Source: CAIWHR01 sp963830485
GTDB taxonomy: Bacteria; Pseudomonadota; Gammaproteobacteria; Burkholderiales; Casimicrobiaceae
DNA: 64,000 bases
Direction of reading: 5' to 3'
Assembly: GCA_963830485.1 (NCBI GenBank)
Contig: CAWHNE010000012.1
Coordinates: 124,001 to 188,000 of the forward strand
Shown here: one piece after another, positions 25,012 to 33,558 of the stretch
Layout: each line of letters begins with the position of its first letter
Numbering within the stretch: position 1 is the stretch's first letter
Notes under the pieces: generated by a model
Database searches by the model: none
Told to the model about the DNA's origin: nothing
The model's input: the letters and a program-made list of their open reading frames with translations, nothing else
Translations under genes and position numbers: made by a program

Positions 25012-25974
25012 ATGAGCGGTCCTGCGGGCATGGTGCGGCAGGTCAGCATCGACCGGTTCTTCGCCGACAACGAGGCGCGGCTCGGCCTCACGTGGCTCGC
25101 CGGGCGCCAGGGCGGCAGCCGCGTGCTGACCGGCGACGCCGCGCTCAAGCCGACGATCGGCCAGGTCGGCCACATGAACTTCATTCACCCGTTCCGGATC
25201 CAGATCCTTGGCGCGGCCGAGATGGCCTGGCTGCGCGCGCTGTCCGAGGCGGCGCGGACGGAATCGATCGACCGGCTGTTCGCGACCGAGCTGGTCGCGA
25301 TCGTCGTGGCCAACGGTGAAGAGGTGCTCCCCGTGCTCGGCGCGAAGTGCGAGACGCGGCATGTCGCGCTCTTCTCGTCGGCCCAGCCGTCACCGCACCT
25401 GGTCGAGGTGATCCGGCTATACCTCTCGCGCGTGCTCGCGGAATCGACGACGCTCCACGGCGTGTTCCTCGACGTCCTCGAGATGGGCGTACTCATCACC
25501 GGCGCTTCCGCGATCGGCAAGAGCGAGCTCGCGCTCGAGCTCATCTCGCGCGGCAACGGCCTCGTCGCCGACGACATCGTCGAGATCTACCGGATCTCCC
25601 CGGACACGCTCGAGGGACGCTGTCCAGGCGTGCTCCGCGACTTCCTCGAGGTCCGCGGGATCGGCATCCTCAACATCCGCACGATCTTCGGCGAGACCGC
25701 GGTCCGCCCGCGCAAGCTGCTGAAGCTGATGGTGCACCTCGAGGACCACAGCCACGAGGCGTTCTCCGAGCTCGACCGGCTGCAGGTCAACGCGACGTAC
25801 CAGGAAATCCTCGACGTCCCCGTGCGCAAGGTGACGATTCCCGTCGCCGCCGGCCGCAACCTCGCGGTCCTGGTCGAGGCGGCGGTGCGCAATTTCGTGC
25901 TGAATCAGCGCGGCATCGACAGCACGAAGGAGTTCATCGAACGGCAGCAGAAACTGATGGATGAGGGCGACTGA
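25012..25974 (+). CDS. hprK: HPr kinase/phosphorylase
   Basis: A 320-residue bifunctional serine kinase/phosphorylase acting on HPr/NPr. The C-terminal kinase domain has the P-loop GASAIGKS at about residues 164–171, then VADDIVEIYR, EVRGIGILNIRTIFGE (the HprK signature) and DVPVRKVTIPVAAGRN. The ATG at 25012 follows GGAGG supplied by the preceding repeat; an ATG at 25030 is possible. It lies within ptsN–hprK–rapZ. Confidence 0.95.
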   Translation: MSGPAGMVRQVSIDRFFADNEARLGLTWLAGRQGGSRVLTGDAALKPTIGQVGHMNFIHPFRIQILGAAEMAWLRALSEAARTESIDRLFATELVAIVVANGEEVLPVLGAKCETRHVALFSSAQPSPHLVEVIRLYLSRVLAESTTLHGVFLDVLEMGVLITGASAIGKSELALELISRGNGLVADDIVEIYRISPDTLEGRCPGVLRDFLEVRGIGILNIRTIFGETAVRPRKLLKLMVHLEDHSHEAFSELDRLQVNATYQEILDVPVRKVTIPVAAGRNLAVLVEAAVRNFVLNQRGIDSTKEFIERQQKLMDEGD

Positions 25975-26092
25975 GCGAGGCGCGCGAGGCCGAAGGCCGA
26001 GCGAAGGCCCGGAGGGCGCGCCGCCGAGCGATGGAGGTCGGCCGTTGGTCCGACCGTCGCACGTCACAATGGTGGAGGAGGCCGACGATTGA
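25972..26092 (+). repeat. Stop-codon-linked intergenic repeat, copy 3 (hprK–rapZ), diverged
   Basis: Begins in the hprK stop (TGAGCGAGGCGCGCGAGGCC), carries AAGGCCCGGAGGGCGCG like copy 2, and ends TGGAGGAGGCCGACGA. It is the most diverged copy. The stretch from 26093 to the rapZ start at 26194 has no feature I can name apart from a short GC-poor patch (CTTTGTCGCGTCTCGG). Confidence 0.55.
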
Positions 26093-26193
26093 CGGCGTAA
26101 ACCTGCTGCGCTTGCCGATACTTTGTCGCGTCTCGGCTGCGCTCGCGACGGTTTCCGCTCGTCAACCCGGCGCGTCCACTGCCACGGATTGAA

Positions 26194-27030
26194 GTGGACC
26201 TCCTCCTGATCGGCGGCGTTTCGGGTTCCGGCAAGAGCGTCGCGCTCGCGGCGCTCGAGGACTCCGGCTACTACGCCGTCAATAACCTGCCGCTTCCGTT
26301 GGTCGCCGAGACCGCGGACTACCTAAGAAAGGCAACCCGCGACCGCGTGGCGATCGCGCTCGACGTAAAGACCGAGCCGGGGCTCGCCGGGCTGCCGGAC
26401 GCGATCGCGCGACTCAAGCAGGCCGGCTGGAAGGTGCGGTTCCTCTACCTCGACGCGAAGACGCCCACGCTCGTCAAGCGCTTTTCGGAAACGCGCCGGC
26501 GTCATCCGTTCTCGAGCGACGATCGCACGCTGACCGAGGCGATCGATCACGAGCGGGCGCTGCTCGAGGAAGTCCGGCCGCTCGGCTTCGCCTTTGACAC
26601 GAGCGAGGTGCCGGCGGCAACGCTACGCGCGTGGATCAAGGACTTCATCAGCGTTGACCCGTCGCGGCTCACGCTGCTGTTCGAGTCGTTCGGCTACAAG
26701 CACGGCCTCCCGCTCGACGCCGACCTCGTATTCGACGTGCGCTGCCTGCCGAACCCGCACTACGAGCCTGCGCTGCAAACCCTTACCGGTCGCGACGCGC
26801 TGGTCGTCGAATTCCTGGAGGCAGTGCCCGAAGTCGAGCGGATGTACAACGACATCTACCACTTCGTCGGCAGCTGGCTCCCGGACTACGCGCGCGACAA
26901 CCGCAACTACCTGACAGTCGCGATCGGCTGCACCGGTGGCCGGCATCGCTCGGTCTACTTCGTCGAGCGGCTCGCGCGCGCGTTCTCGCCACGCTACCAG
27001 GTCCTGACGAGGCACCGCGAGCTCGACTGA
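26194..27030 (+). CDS. rapZ: RNase adapter/nucleotide-binding protein RapZ
   Basis: A 278-residue YvcJ/RapZ family protein. P-loop GVSGSGKS is at residues 8–15; then YYAVNNLPLPLV, RRRHPFSS, DTSEVPA, FESFGYKHGLPLDADLVFDV, RCLPNPHY and GCTGGRHRSVYFVERLA. In enterobacteria it controls GlmS through small RNAs; in betaproteobacteria its target is not established. The start is GTG 26194, immediately before DLLLIGGVSG. Confidence 0.95.
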   Translation: MDLLLIGGVSGSGKSVALAALEDSGYYAVNNLPLPLVAETADYLRKATRDRVAIALDVKTEPGLAGLPDAIARLKQAGWKVRFLYLDAKTPTLVKRFSETRRRHPFSSDDRTLTEAIDHERALLEEVRPLGFAFDTSEVPAATLRAWIKDFISVDPSRLTLLFESFGYKHGLPLDADLVFDVRCLPNPHYEPALQTLTGRDALVVEFLEAVPEVERMYNDIYHFVGSWLPDYARDNRNYLTVAIGCTGGRHRSVYFVERLARAFSPRYQVLTRHRELD

Positions 27031-27041
27031 ACGGCCGCTGC

Positions 27042-27047
27042 TAGAAT
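27042..27047 (+). promoter_or_regulatory. Candidate extended -10 of ubiX, leaderless arrangement
   Basis: TGCTAGAAT (TGn plus TAGAAT) ends 6 nt before the ubiX ATG at 27054. A transcript starting at the normal distance would begin at the start codon. No Shine–Dalgarno is present. Confidence 0.45.
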
Positions 27048-27053
27048 GCGGCG

Positions 27054-27707
27054 ATGGGCGCGCCGCGCACCGTCACGCTCGCGCCTTCACCGGCGCCTCC
27101 GGCATGCCGTACGGGCTGCGACTCCTCGAGGCGCTGCTCGCCGCCGACTGCCGAGTGTGGCTCATCTACTCACCGGCCGCCCAGATCGTCGCGAAGCAGG
27201 AATGCGAACTCGTGCTGCCACCGCAGCCGCGCGAGGCGGCGCGTGCGCTCTCGACGCGATTCGGCGCGCGCGAGGGTGCGCTCGCCGTGTTCGGCCACGA
27301 GGACTGGATGGCGCCCGTCGCATCCGGCTCCAATCCCGGCGATGCGATGGCGATCTGCCCGTGCACGATGGGCACGCTCGGCGCGATCGCGGGCGGCCTC
27401 GCCGACAACCTGATCGAGCGCGCCGCCGACGTCATGCTGAAAGAGCGACGGCCTCTCGTGCTCGTCCCGCGCGAGACGCCGCTTTCTGCGATCCACCTCG
27501 AGAACATGCTGAAGCTCGCGCGCGCCGGCGCTGTGATCGTGCCGCCGGCGCCGGGCTTCTACGATCGCCCCGACGCGGTCGCCGATCTCGTCGATTTCGT
27601 CGTCGCACGCGTTCTCGATCAGCTCGGCGTTCCGAATCGGCTGGGACCGCGGTGGGGCGGCAGTCGTGGTGGCGCGGACGTCTCCACCCGGCGAGCAGTC
27701 GGTCTGA
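27054..27707 (+). CDS. ubiX: Flavin prenyltransferase UbiX, frame broken near the start
   Basis: Makes the prenylated FMN cofactor used by the UbiD decarboxylase of ubiquinone synthesis. The start MGAPRTVTLA is in one frame. FTGASGMPYGLRLLEALLAA and the rest (PCTMGTLGAIAGGLADNLIE, RRPLVLVPRETPLSAIHLEN, PAPGFYDRPDAVADLVDFVV) are in another, beginning at about 27088, consistent with one missing base. The C-terminal end is unclear. LDQLGVPNRLGPRWGG is normal, but the frame then runs on to 27769, while a TGA at 27705–27707 in another frame is the more natural end. Confidence 0.82.
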
Positions 27708-28336
27708 TGGTCTCGTCGCGCAAGAACGCGCCGGGACGGGCCGGATCGAGCTGCCGCTGTTCCCGCTGAAGACCGTGCTGTTTCCGGGTGGCCTCCTGCC
27801 GCTGCGGATCTTCGAGCAACGCTACATCGCGATGGCGAAGGCGTGTCTGAAGGACGCGCGGCCGTTCGGCGTCTGCCTGATCACGCAAGGTGAGGAGGTG
27901 GCGCACGATCGCGCGACATCGCCGGACTTCTCGACAATCGGCACGCAGGCGACGATCGCATCGTGGGACATGCCGGAGCTCGGGATCCTCCATGTCACGG
28001 CCGTCGGCGGCGAGCGCTTCCAGGTGCGCTCGCACCGGGTGGGAAACAAACGGCCTCGTTGTCGCCGACGCGACGCGGATCGCGGCCGAGCCTGCACTCC
28101 CACTCGCAGAGCGGTTCGAGCCGCTCGCGAAGCTGCTCGAGCTCGTCGCGGCGCGCGTGGCACCGCACCAGTTTCCCGAGACGCGGCCGTATGACGATGC
28201 CTCGTGGGTCAGCTACCGGCTCGCCGAGGTTCTGCCGCTGCCGCTGTCGATCAAGCAGGGAATGCTCGAGATCAACGACAGCGACGTTCGACTCGCACTC
28301 TTGCAGAAATTCCTCCAGCAGCAGGGCGTCGTCTGA
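27707..28336 (+). CDS. Lon N-terminal (substrate-binding) domain protein, frame broken
   Basis: A stand-alone LON-substrate-binding (PUA-like) domain protein of about 200 residues. IELPLFPLKTVLFPGGLLPL, RIFEQRYIAMAKACLKD and PFGVCLITQGEEV are in one frame. After an extra A at about 28052 the other frame gives GLVVADATRIAAEPALPLAE, then AEVLPLPLSIKQGMLEINDS and the stop at 28336. The only ATG near the start (27707, overlapping a TGA) is in a different frame from IELPLFPLK, so a third break is probable at 27710–27740. Function in bacteria is unknown. Confidence 0.78.
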
Positions 28337-28380
28337 CGCCGCGCGTCGCACAACGCACCCGGCCCGAGGGGCGGGGCCGG

Positions 28381-28386
28381 TATAAT
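28381..28386 (+). promoter_or_regulatory. Candidate -10 promoter of yebC–ruvC
   Basis: Consensus TATAAT, 33 nt before the yebC ATG, in an otherwise very GC-rich gap. No good -35 is visible at the right distance. Confidence 0.5.
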
Positions 28387-28419
28387 TTCGATTTCGGCGC
28401 GCAACGGAGCGGAGCAGGC

Positions 28420-29145
28420 ATGGCGGGCCACAGCAAGTGGGCGAACATCAAGCATCGGAAGGCGGCCACCGATGCAAAGCGCGGCAAGATCTTCACGCGC
28501 CTCATTCGCGAGGTCACCGTTGCCGCGAAGATGGGCGGCGCCGATCCGGCGATGAATCCGCGGCTCCGGCTCGCCATCGACAAGGCGACCGCGCAGAACA
28601 TGCCGAAGGACACGATCGAGCGGGCGGCGAAGCGCGGCGCGGGCGCGCTCGAGGGCGTAAGCTACGAGGAGGTCCGCTACGAGGGCTACGGCGTCAACGG
28701 GGCAGCAGTGATGGTCGACTGCATGACCGACAACCGGACCCGGACCGTTGCCGACGTGCGGCACGCGTTCACCAAGTACGGCGGCAACCTGGGAACCGAC
28801 GGCTCCGTCGCGTTCCTGTTCAAGCACTGCGGGCAGCTCGTGTTCGCGCCGGGAACCGACGAGAACGGGCTGATGGAGGCAGCGCTCGACGCGGGCGCCG
28901 AAGATGTGGTCGCGAACGACGACGGCAGCCTCGAAGTAATCACGGGTCCGCACGACTTCGTCGCCGTGAAGGACGCGCTCGTCAAGGCTGGCTTCGCTCC
29001 GGCCTTCGCCGAGGTGACGATGAAGCCCGTGACCGAGGTCGAGATGGCGGGCGACGACGCGGCGCGGATGCAGAAACTCCTGGACGCGATCGAATCGCTC
29101 GACGACGTGCAGGACGTCTACACCAACGCGGTCATCACCGAGTAG
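28420..29145 (+). CDS. yebC: YebC/PmpR-family regulator
   Basis: A 241-residue cytoplasmic protein of the TACO1/YebC family. The start AGHSKWANIKHRKAATDAKR and later VRYEGYGVNGAAVMVDCMTD, RTRTVADVRHAFTKYGGNLG and GSVAFLFKHCGQL are the family's hallmarks. Recent work on the family links it to translation of polyproline stretches and to transcription control. It precedes ruvC as is usual. Confidence 0.96.
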   Translation: MAGHSKWANIKHRKAATDAKRGKIFTRLIREVTVAAKMGGADPAMNPRLRLAIDKATAQNMPKDTIERAAKRGAGALEGVSYEEVRYEGYGVNGAAVMVDCMTDNRTRTVADVRHAFTKYGGNLGTDGSVAFLFKHCGQLVFAPGTDENGLMEAALDAGAEDVVANDDGSLEVITGPHDFVAVKDALVKAGFAPAFAEVTMKPVTEVEMAGDDAARMQKLLDAIESLDDVQDVYTNAVITE

Positions 29146-29152
29146 CCTTGCG

Positions 29153-29704
29153 GTGTCCGCGCCCCGCCCCGTCGCCGCGCCCGCGCGTCGCATCCTCGGC
29201 ATCGACCCCGGGCTGCGAGTGACCGGGTTTGGCGTCATCGATGTCGACGGGAGCCGGCTCGTGTGCATCACCTGCGGCTGCATCCGCGCGGGCGACGGCG
29301 CGCTTCCCGAGCGCCTGGGCGTGATCCTGCGCGATCTCGCGGAGGTGATTGCACTGCACCGCCCCACCGAGGTCGCCGTCGAGCAGGTCTTCGTCAACGT
29401 GAACCCGCACTCGACGCTGCTCCTGGGTCAGGCCCGTGGCGCAGCGATCTCCGCGGCTGTGCAGGCACGCCTCCCCGTCGCCGAATACACGGCGCTGCAG
29501 GTGAAGCAGGCCGTGGTCGGCCATGGCAAGGCGGCGAAGGAACAGGTGCAGGAGATGGTTCGCCGGCTGCTCGCGCTGCCCGGCGCGCCGTCGCCGGACG
29601 CGGCGGACGCGCTCGCATGCGCGATCGCCCACGCGCACGCGGCGCAGGCGCTCGGCGGCCTCCGCCAGACCGGATTCCGGATGCGCGGCGGCCGGCTCGT
29701 CTGA
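29153..29704 (+). CDS. ruvC: Holliday junction resolvase RuvC
   Basis: A 183-residue endonuclease that cuts Holliday junctions with RuvAB. The catalytic acidic residues are in LGIDPGLRVTGFGVI, VAVEQVFVN and SPDAADALACAIAHA. The start is GTG 29153; the conserved domain starts at RILGIDPG. The stop overlaps the next gene (TGATG). Confidence 0.95.
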   Translation: MSAPRPVAAPARRILGIDPGLRVTGFGVIDVDGSRLVCITCGCIRAGDGALPERLGVILRDLAEVIALHRPTEVAVEQVFVNVNPHSTLLLGQARGAAISAAVQARLPVAEYTALQVKQAVVGHGKAAKEQVQEMVRRLLALPGAPSPDAADALACAIAHAHAAQALGGLRQTGFRMRGGRLV

Positions 29705-30387
29705 TGCAGGCGCCGCGCGGTCTGCGGCGCCCTGCCGCCGTGATCTTCGACATGGATGGCCTCATGCTCGACACCGAGCCCTTGGCCGCGCGCGCGTGGA
29801 GCGATGCGGCGGCGGCGCTCGACGTCGCGTTCGATCACGCGGTGACCGCGTCGCTCGTCGGCCGCAACTTCCCGGATTGCCGTGCGCTGATCCTCGCGCA
29901 TCACGGTGCGGATTACCCGGTCGACCCGCTGATGCAGGCGTGGCACACCGCCTACGACGCGATCGTCGAGCGCGAAGGAATCGCGCTGAAGACGGGGCTC
30001 GTCGAGTTGCTCGCGTGGCTCGACGCGGCCGGCATCCGCAAAGCGGTCGCGACGTCGACCCGCCGCTCGCGCGCGCGCGCGAAGCTCATCCGCGCCGCGC
30101 TCGCCGATCGGTTCGATGCGCTCGTCGGCGGCGACGAGCCCGTGCGTGGCAAACCCGCGCCCGACATCTTCGTCCTGGCGGCCGCGCGGCTCTCGGTGGC
30201 CGCCAGCGACTGCGTCGTGCTCGAGGACTCGGAGCCCGGCGTGCGCGGCGCGATCGCCGCCGGCATGACGCCCTTGCTCGTGCCGGACAATACCGAGCCG
30301 TCCGCCGCGCTCGTCGCGCTTCGCCCTTTGCAATTCGCGGATCTCCACGGTGTGCGTGCGCATCTCGCGGCGCTGCCAGACGCATGA
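29704..30387 (+). CDS. HAD-family phosphatase (beta-phosphoglucomutase-like)
   Basis: A 227-residue HAD hydrolase with a helical cap. The nucleophile motif is IFDMDGLMLDTEP (Asp and Asp+2), motif II is VATST, the lysine is in RGKPAPDIF, and motif III/IV is LEDSEPGVRGAIAAGM. This subfamily acts on small sugar phosphates. It is inserted between ruvC and ruvA and coupled to ruvC by TGATG. Substrate unknown. Confidence 0.88.
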   Translation: MQAPRGLRRPAAVIFDMDGLMLDTEPLAARAWSDAAAALDVAFDHAVTASLVGRNFPDCRALILAHHGADYPVDPLMQAWHTAYDAIVEREGIALKTGLVELLAWLDAAGIRKAVATSTRRSRARAKLIRAALADRFDALVGGDEPVRGKPAPDIFVLAAARLSVAASDCVVLEDSEPGVRGAIAAGMTPLLVPDNTEPSAALVALRPLQFADLHGVRAHLAALPDA

Positions 30388-30602
30388 GCGCGCGGGGCGA
30401 AACCAAGGACGCCCGCGCGAGCAGGGCGAAGCCAAGGAGCGAAGCTCGCGTCTGCGAGCGCGGGCGGCGGCCGACCCGAGAGCGGCAACGAGGATGCACG
30501 GCGACCCGGAGGCCGCACTGAAGGGCGCGTCCGCGCGCGATTGCGGGAGGCCGACCCCGCGGGACAACGATTCGCGGCGACGGTGCGGAGGCCGAGGCCT
30601 GA
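30385..30602 (+). repeat. Stop-codon-linked intergenic repeat, copy 4 (HAD–ruvA)
   Basis: Starts in the HAD gene stop (TGAGCGCGCGGGGCGAAACC). The core at about 30411–30461 includes GCTCGCGTCTGCGAGC and matches copies 1 and 5 almost base for base. Two further modules, GCGATTGCGGGAGGCCGAC and GTGCGGAGGCCGAGGCC, match copy 2. It therefore looks like a composite of the copy 1 and copy 2 types. It ends before the ruvA promoter. Confidence 0.75.
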
Positions 30603-30617
30603 CGCGGGCCGGCGTGC

Positions 30618-30623
30618 CATAAT
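30618..30623 (+). promoter_or_regulatory. Candidate extended -10 promoter of ruvAB
   Basis: TGCCATAAT (TGn plus CATAAT) lies 24 nt before the ruvA ATG, just after repeat copy 4, and resembles the TGTCATAAT at 4185–4193. Confidence 0.45.
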
Positions 30624-30646
30624 CGGCCGAACGAGCCCCACCCGCC

Positions 30647-31228
30647 ATGATCGGCCGCCTCACAGGAACCCTCGTCGAGAAAAGCCCGCCGCAGATCCTG
30701 CTCGACGTGGGCGGCGTTGCCTACGAGGTCGACGTGCCGATGAGCACGTTCTACAACCTGCCCGGCACCGGCGAACGTGTCGTGCTGTTCACGCACCTGG
30801 TCGTGCGCGAAGATGCGCACCTGCTGTTCGGCTTCGGCAGCGAGGCGGAGCGCCGCGCGTTCCGGCAGCTCCTGAAGATCAGCGGCGTCGGTGCGCGCAC
30901 GGCGCTCTCCGTGCTGTCGGGACTTTCCGTCGCGGAGCTCGCGCAGGCGGTCACGATGCAGGACTCGGGGCGCCTGACGAAGATTCCGGGCATTGGCAAG
31001 AAGACGGCGGAGCGGCTCCTGCTCGAGCTCAAGGACAAGCTCGGCGCCGACCTCACGACGGCGGTCGGCGTGCTCCGGCCGCCCCCCGTGTCGGCCGACG
31101 TGCTCCATGCGCTCGCGGCGCTCGGCTATTCCGACAAGGAAGCGCTGGCGGTCGTGAAGAAGCTGCCCGACGGCCTCGCGGTCGGCGATGCGATCCGCCA
31201 GGCGCTGAAGCTGCTCGCGAAAGCATGA
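30647..31228 (+). CDS. ruvA: Holliday junction DNA helicase RuvA
   Basis: A 193-residue junction-recognition protein. N-terminal OB fold (MIGRLTGTLVEKSPPQILLD, VGGVAYEVDVPMSTFYNLP), helix-hairpin-helix repeats (LLKISGVGARTALSVLSGLS and LTKIPGIGKKTAERLLLELK), and the C-terminal RuvB-contacting domain (HALAALGYSDKEALAVVKKL). It overlaps ruvB as ATGA. Confidence 0.96.
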   Translation: MIGRLTGTLVEKSPPQILLDVGGVAYEVDVPMSTFYNLPGTGERVVLFTHLVVREDAHLLFGFGSEAERRAFRQLLKISGVGARTALSVLSGLSVAELAQAVTMQDSGRLTKIPGIGKKTAERLLLELKDKLGADLTTAVGVLRPPPVSADVLHALAALGYSDKEALAVVKKLPDGLAVGDAIRQALKLLAKA

Positions 31229-32292
31229 CAATCGAGAGCGACGAACTCGACCGGCTCGTGGCCGGCAAGGTCGCCTCCGGCGACGAGGCTGTCGTCGAGC
31301 GCGCGCTGCGCCCCCGGGCGCTCGCCGAATACGTCGGGCAGGAAAAGATTCGCGGCCAGCTGTCGATCTTCATCGAGGCGGCGCGCAAGCGCAAGGAGTC
31401 GCTCGACCACGTCCTGCTGTTCGGGCCGCCGGGGCTCGGCAAGACGACGCTCGCGCACATCATCGCGCACGAACTCGGCGTCAACCTCAGGCAGACATCC
31501 GGCCCGGTGCTGGAGCGGGCCGGCGACCTTGCGGCGCTGCTCACCAACCTCGAGCCGCACGACGTGCTGTTCATCGACGAGATCCACCGGCTCTCGGCTG
31601 TGGTGGAGGAGATCCTCTACCCGGCCCTCGAGGACTTCCAGATCGACATCATGATCGGCGAGGGACCGGCCGCGCGCAGCGTCAAGCTCGACCTGCCTCC
31701 GTTCACGCTCGTCGGCGCGACGACCCGCGCCGGCATGCTCACCAATCCGCTGCGCGACCGGTTCGGCATCGTCGCGCGGCTCGAGTTCTACACGCCGGAG
31801 GAGCTGACGCAGATCGTCGCCCGTTCCGCGGCCTTGTTGAAGATCGCGATCGAGCCCGCGGGCGCACTCGAGATCGCGCGGCGCTCGCGGGGCACCCCAC
31901 GGATCGTGAACCGACTCCTGCGGCGAGTGCGCGATTTCGCGCAGGTGAAGGCCGCGGGCGAGATCACGGGTGCCGTCGCCGCCGACGCCCTCCTGATGCT
32001 CGACGTCGACCTCGCCGGTCTCGACGTGATGGACAGGAAACTCCTGCGTACCGTGCTCGACAAGTTCGCGGGCGGTCCGGTCGGCGTCGACAACCTTGCC
32101 GCTGCGATCGGCGAGGAGCGCGACACGATCGAAGACGTGCTCGAACCGTTCCTGATCCAGCAGGGGTTTCTGCAACGGACCTCGCGCGGGCGCGTCGCGA
32201 CCGCGCTGTCGTACCAGCACTTCGGCCTCACGCTGCCCGCGGCGGGGCCGGCCGCCGGCCCCAGTCCCGATCTATTTGCCCGGGACGAATGA
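31225..32292 (+). CDS. ruvB: Holliday junction DNA helicase RuvB
   Basis: A 355-residue AAA+ motor for branch migration. Walker A GPPGLGKTT at about 67–75, Walker B LFIDEIHRLS, sensor motifs LVGATTRAGMLTNPLRDRFG and the arginine finger region, and a winged-helix C-terminus (GFLQRTSRGRVATALSYQHF). The C-terminus is followed directly by repeat copy 5 starting in its TGA. Confidence 0.97.
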   Translation: MTIESDELDRLVAGKVASGDEAVVERALRPRALAEYVGQEKIRGQLSIFIEAARKRKESLDHVLLFGPPGLGKTTLAHIIAHELGVNLRQTSGPVLERAGDLAALLTNLEPHDVLFIDEIHRLSAVVEEILYPALEDFQIDIMIGEGPAARSVKLDLPPFTLVGATTRAGMLTNPLRDRFGIVARLEFYTPEELTQIVARSAALLKIAIEPAGALEIARRSRGTPRIVNRLLRRVRDFAQVKAAGEITGAVAADALLMLDVDLAGLDVMDRKLLRTVLDKFAGGPVGVDNLAAAIGEERDTIEDVLEPFLIQQGFLQRTSRGRVATALSYQHFGLTLPAAGPAAGPSPDLFARDE

Positions 32293-32452
32293 GCGAACAA
32301 GGCGAAGCTGAGGACGCCTGCGCGAGCAGGGCCGAGCCAAGGAGCAAAGCTCGCGTCTGCGAGCGCGGGCGGCGACCGACCCCTCGGAGCAACGCGCAAA
32401 CGCCAAAGGTGCGGAGGCCGCATCGAAGCGCGCGCGGCGCGGAGGCCGCAGA
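32290..32452 (+). repeat. Stop-codon-linked intergenic repeat, copy 5 (ruvB–ybgC)
   Basis: Starts in the ruvB stop (TGAGCGAACAAGGCGAAGCT). Core 32320–32368 with the GCTCGCGTCTGCGAGC hairpin. It ends GCGCGGAGGCCGCAGA directly before the ybgC ATG, giving GGAGG at a good distance. No gene inside. Confidence 0.75.
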
Positions 32453-32875
32453 ATGAGTCGGTCCCGGGCGCGCGAGACCTTCCGCTTCCCCGTCCGCGTT
32501 TACTACGAGGACACCGACGCCGCCGGCGTCGTCTACTACGCGAACTACCTCAAGTACATGGAACGCGCGCGCACCGAATGGCTCTCGGCGCTGGGCTTCG
32601 ACCTCGCGGCGGTGGAGCGGGAGCACGGCGTCGTGTTTGTCGTGCACCGCGTCGAGATCGACTTCAAGGCGCCGGCGCAACTTTCCGACCGGCTCGACGT
32701 CACACTGACGCTGCGCGAGCTCGGCCGCGCGCGGCTCGTCGCCGACCAGGCGGTGCTGCGCGAAGGGAAGACGCTGACGGAAGCGCGGGTGACCCTGGCC
32801 TGCCTCACCCCGGCGAAATGGCGCCCTGCGCGGATCCCCGGGCCGGTGCTGGAACGCATGGAGGCGCTCCTTTGA
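32453..32875 (+). CDS. ybgC: Tol-Pal-associated acyl-CoA thioesterase YbgC
   Basis: A 140-residue hot-dog fold thioesterase. The family signature with the catalytic aspartate is VYYEDTDAAGVVYYANYLKY; VVHRVEIDFKAPAQLSDRLD continues the fold. It opens the tol cluster. The ribosome-binding site comes from the preceding repeat. The stop overlaps the tolQ start. Confidence 0.94.
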   Translation: MSRSRARETFRFPVRVYYEDTDAAGVVYYANYLKYMERARTEWLSALGFDLAAVEREHGVVFVVHRVEIDFKAPAQLSDRLDVTLTLRELGRARLVADQAVLREGKTLTEARVTLACLTPAKWRPARIPGPVLERMEALL

Positions 32876-33540
32876 ACGTGCATCCCGATCTCTCGTTCGT
32901 CACGATGGTGCTGCAGGCATCGTTCGTGGTGCAGGCGGTGCTCGTGCTGCTCCTCGCCGCGTCGCTGTGGTCGTGGTGGCGGATCTTCCTCAAGCTGTTC
33001 CAGCTGAAGCGGACGCTGCGCGACACCGATGCGTTCGAGGATCAGTTCTGGAAGGGCGGTGATCTGAACGCCCTCTACCAGAGCGCGAGCCAGTCGTTGA
33101 CGGGCAGCGGGCTCGAGCACATCTTCACCGCCGGCTTCCGCGAATACTCGAAGCACCGCCGGCAGGGCAGCAATGCCGCAGTCACGCTCGACAGTGCGCG
33201 CCGCGCGATGCGAGCAGCGTACCAGCGCGAGATCGATTCGCTCGACGCGCACCTCGCCGGCCTCGCGACCGTGGGCTCGGTCTCGCCGTACGTCGGGCTC
33301 TTCGGCACGGTCTGGGGCATCATGAACGCGTTCCGCGGCCTCGCGAATGTGAGCCAGGCGACGCTCGCGAACGTCGCGCCGGGCATCGCCGAGGCGCTGA
33401 TCGCGACGGCGATCGGACTCTTCGCCGCGATCCCCGCCGTCGTCGCCTATAACCGCTACACGCACGACGTCGACCGCCTGGCGGTGCGCTACGAGACGTT
33501 CATCGAGGAGTTCTCGAACATCCTGCAGCGGCAGGGATAG
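32872..33540 (+). CDS. tolQ: Tol-Pal system protein TolQ
   Basis: A 222-residue inner-membrane motor subunit of the Tol system, homologous to ExbB/MotA. Three membrane segments: VLQASFVVQAVLVLLLAASL, then VSPYVGLFGTVWGIMNAF and AEALIATAIGLFAAIPAVVA. The start is probably TTG 32872, overlapping the ybgC stop; GTG 32878 is the alternative. Confidence 0.95.
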   Translation: MNVHPDLSFVTMVLQASFVVQAVLVLLLAASLWSWWRIFLKLFQLKRTLRDTDAFEDQFWKGGDLNALYQSASQSLTGSGLEHIFTAGFREYSKHRRQGSNAAVTLDSARRAMRAAYQREIDSLDAHLAGLATVGSVSPYVGLFGTVWGIMNAFRGLANVSQATLANVAPGIAEALIATAIGLFAAIPAVVAYNRYTHDVDRLAVRYETFIEEFSNILQRQG

Positions 33541-33558
33541 AGGTATCCGGAGCCTTAG

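Noticed and set aside
27042..28336. Programmed frameshifting in ubiX or the Lon-domain gene
   Set aside because: No slippery heptamer with downstream structure is seen, and similar breaks occur in many unrelated genes, so error is the simpler reading.
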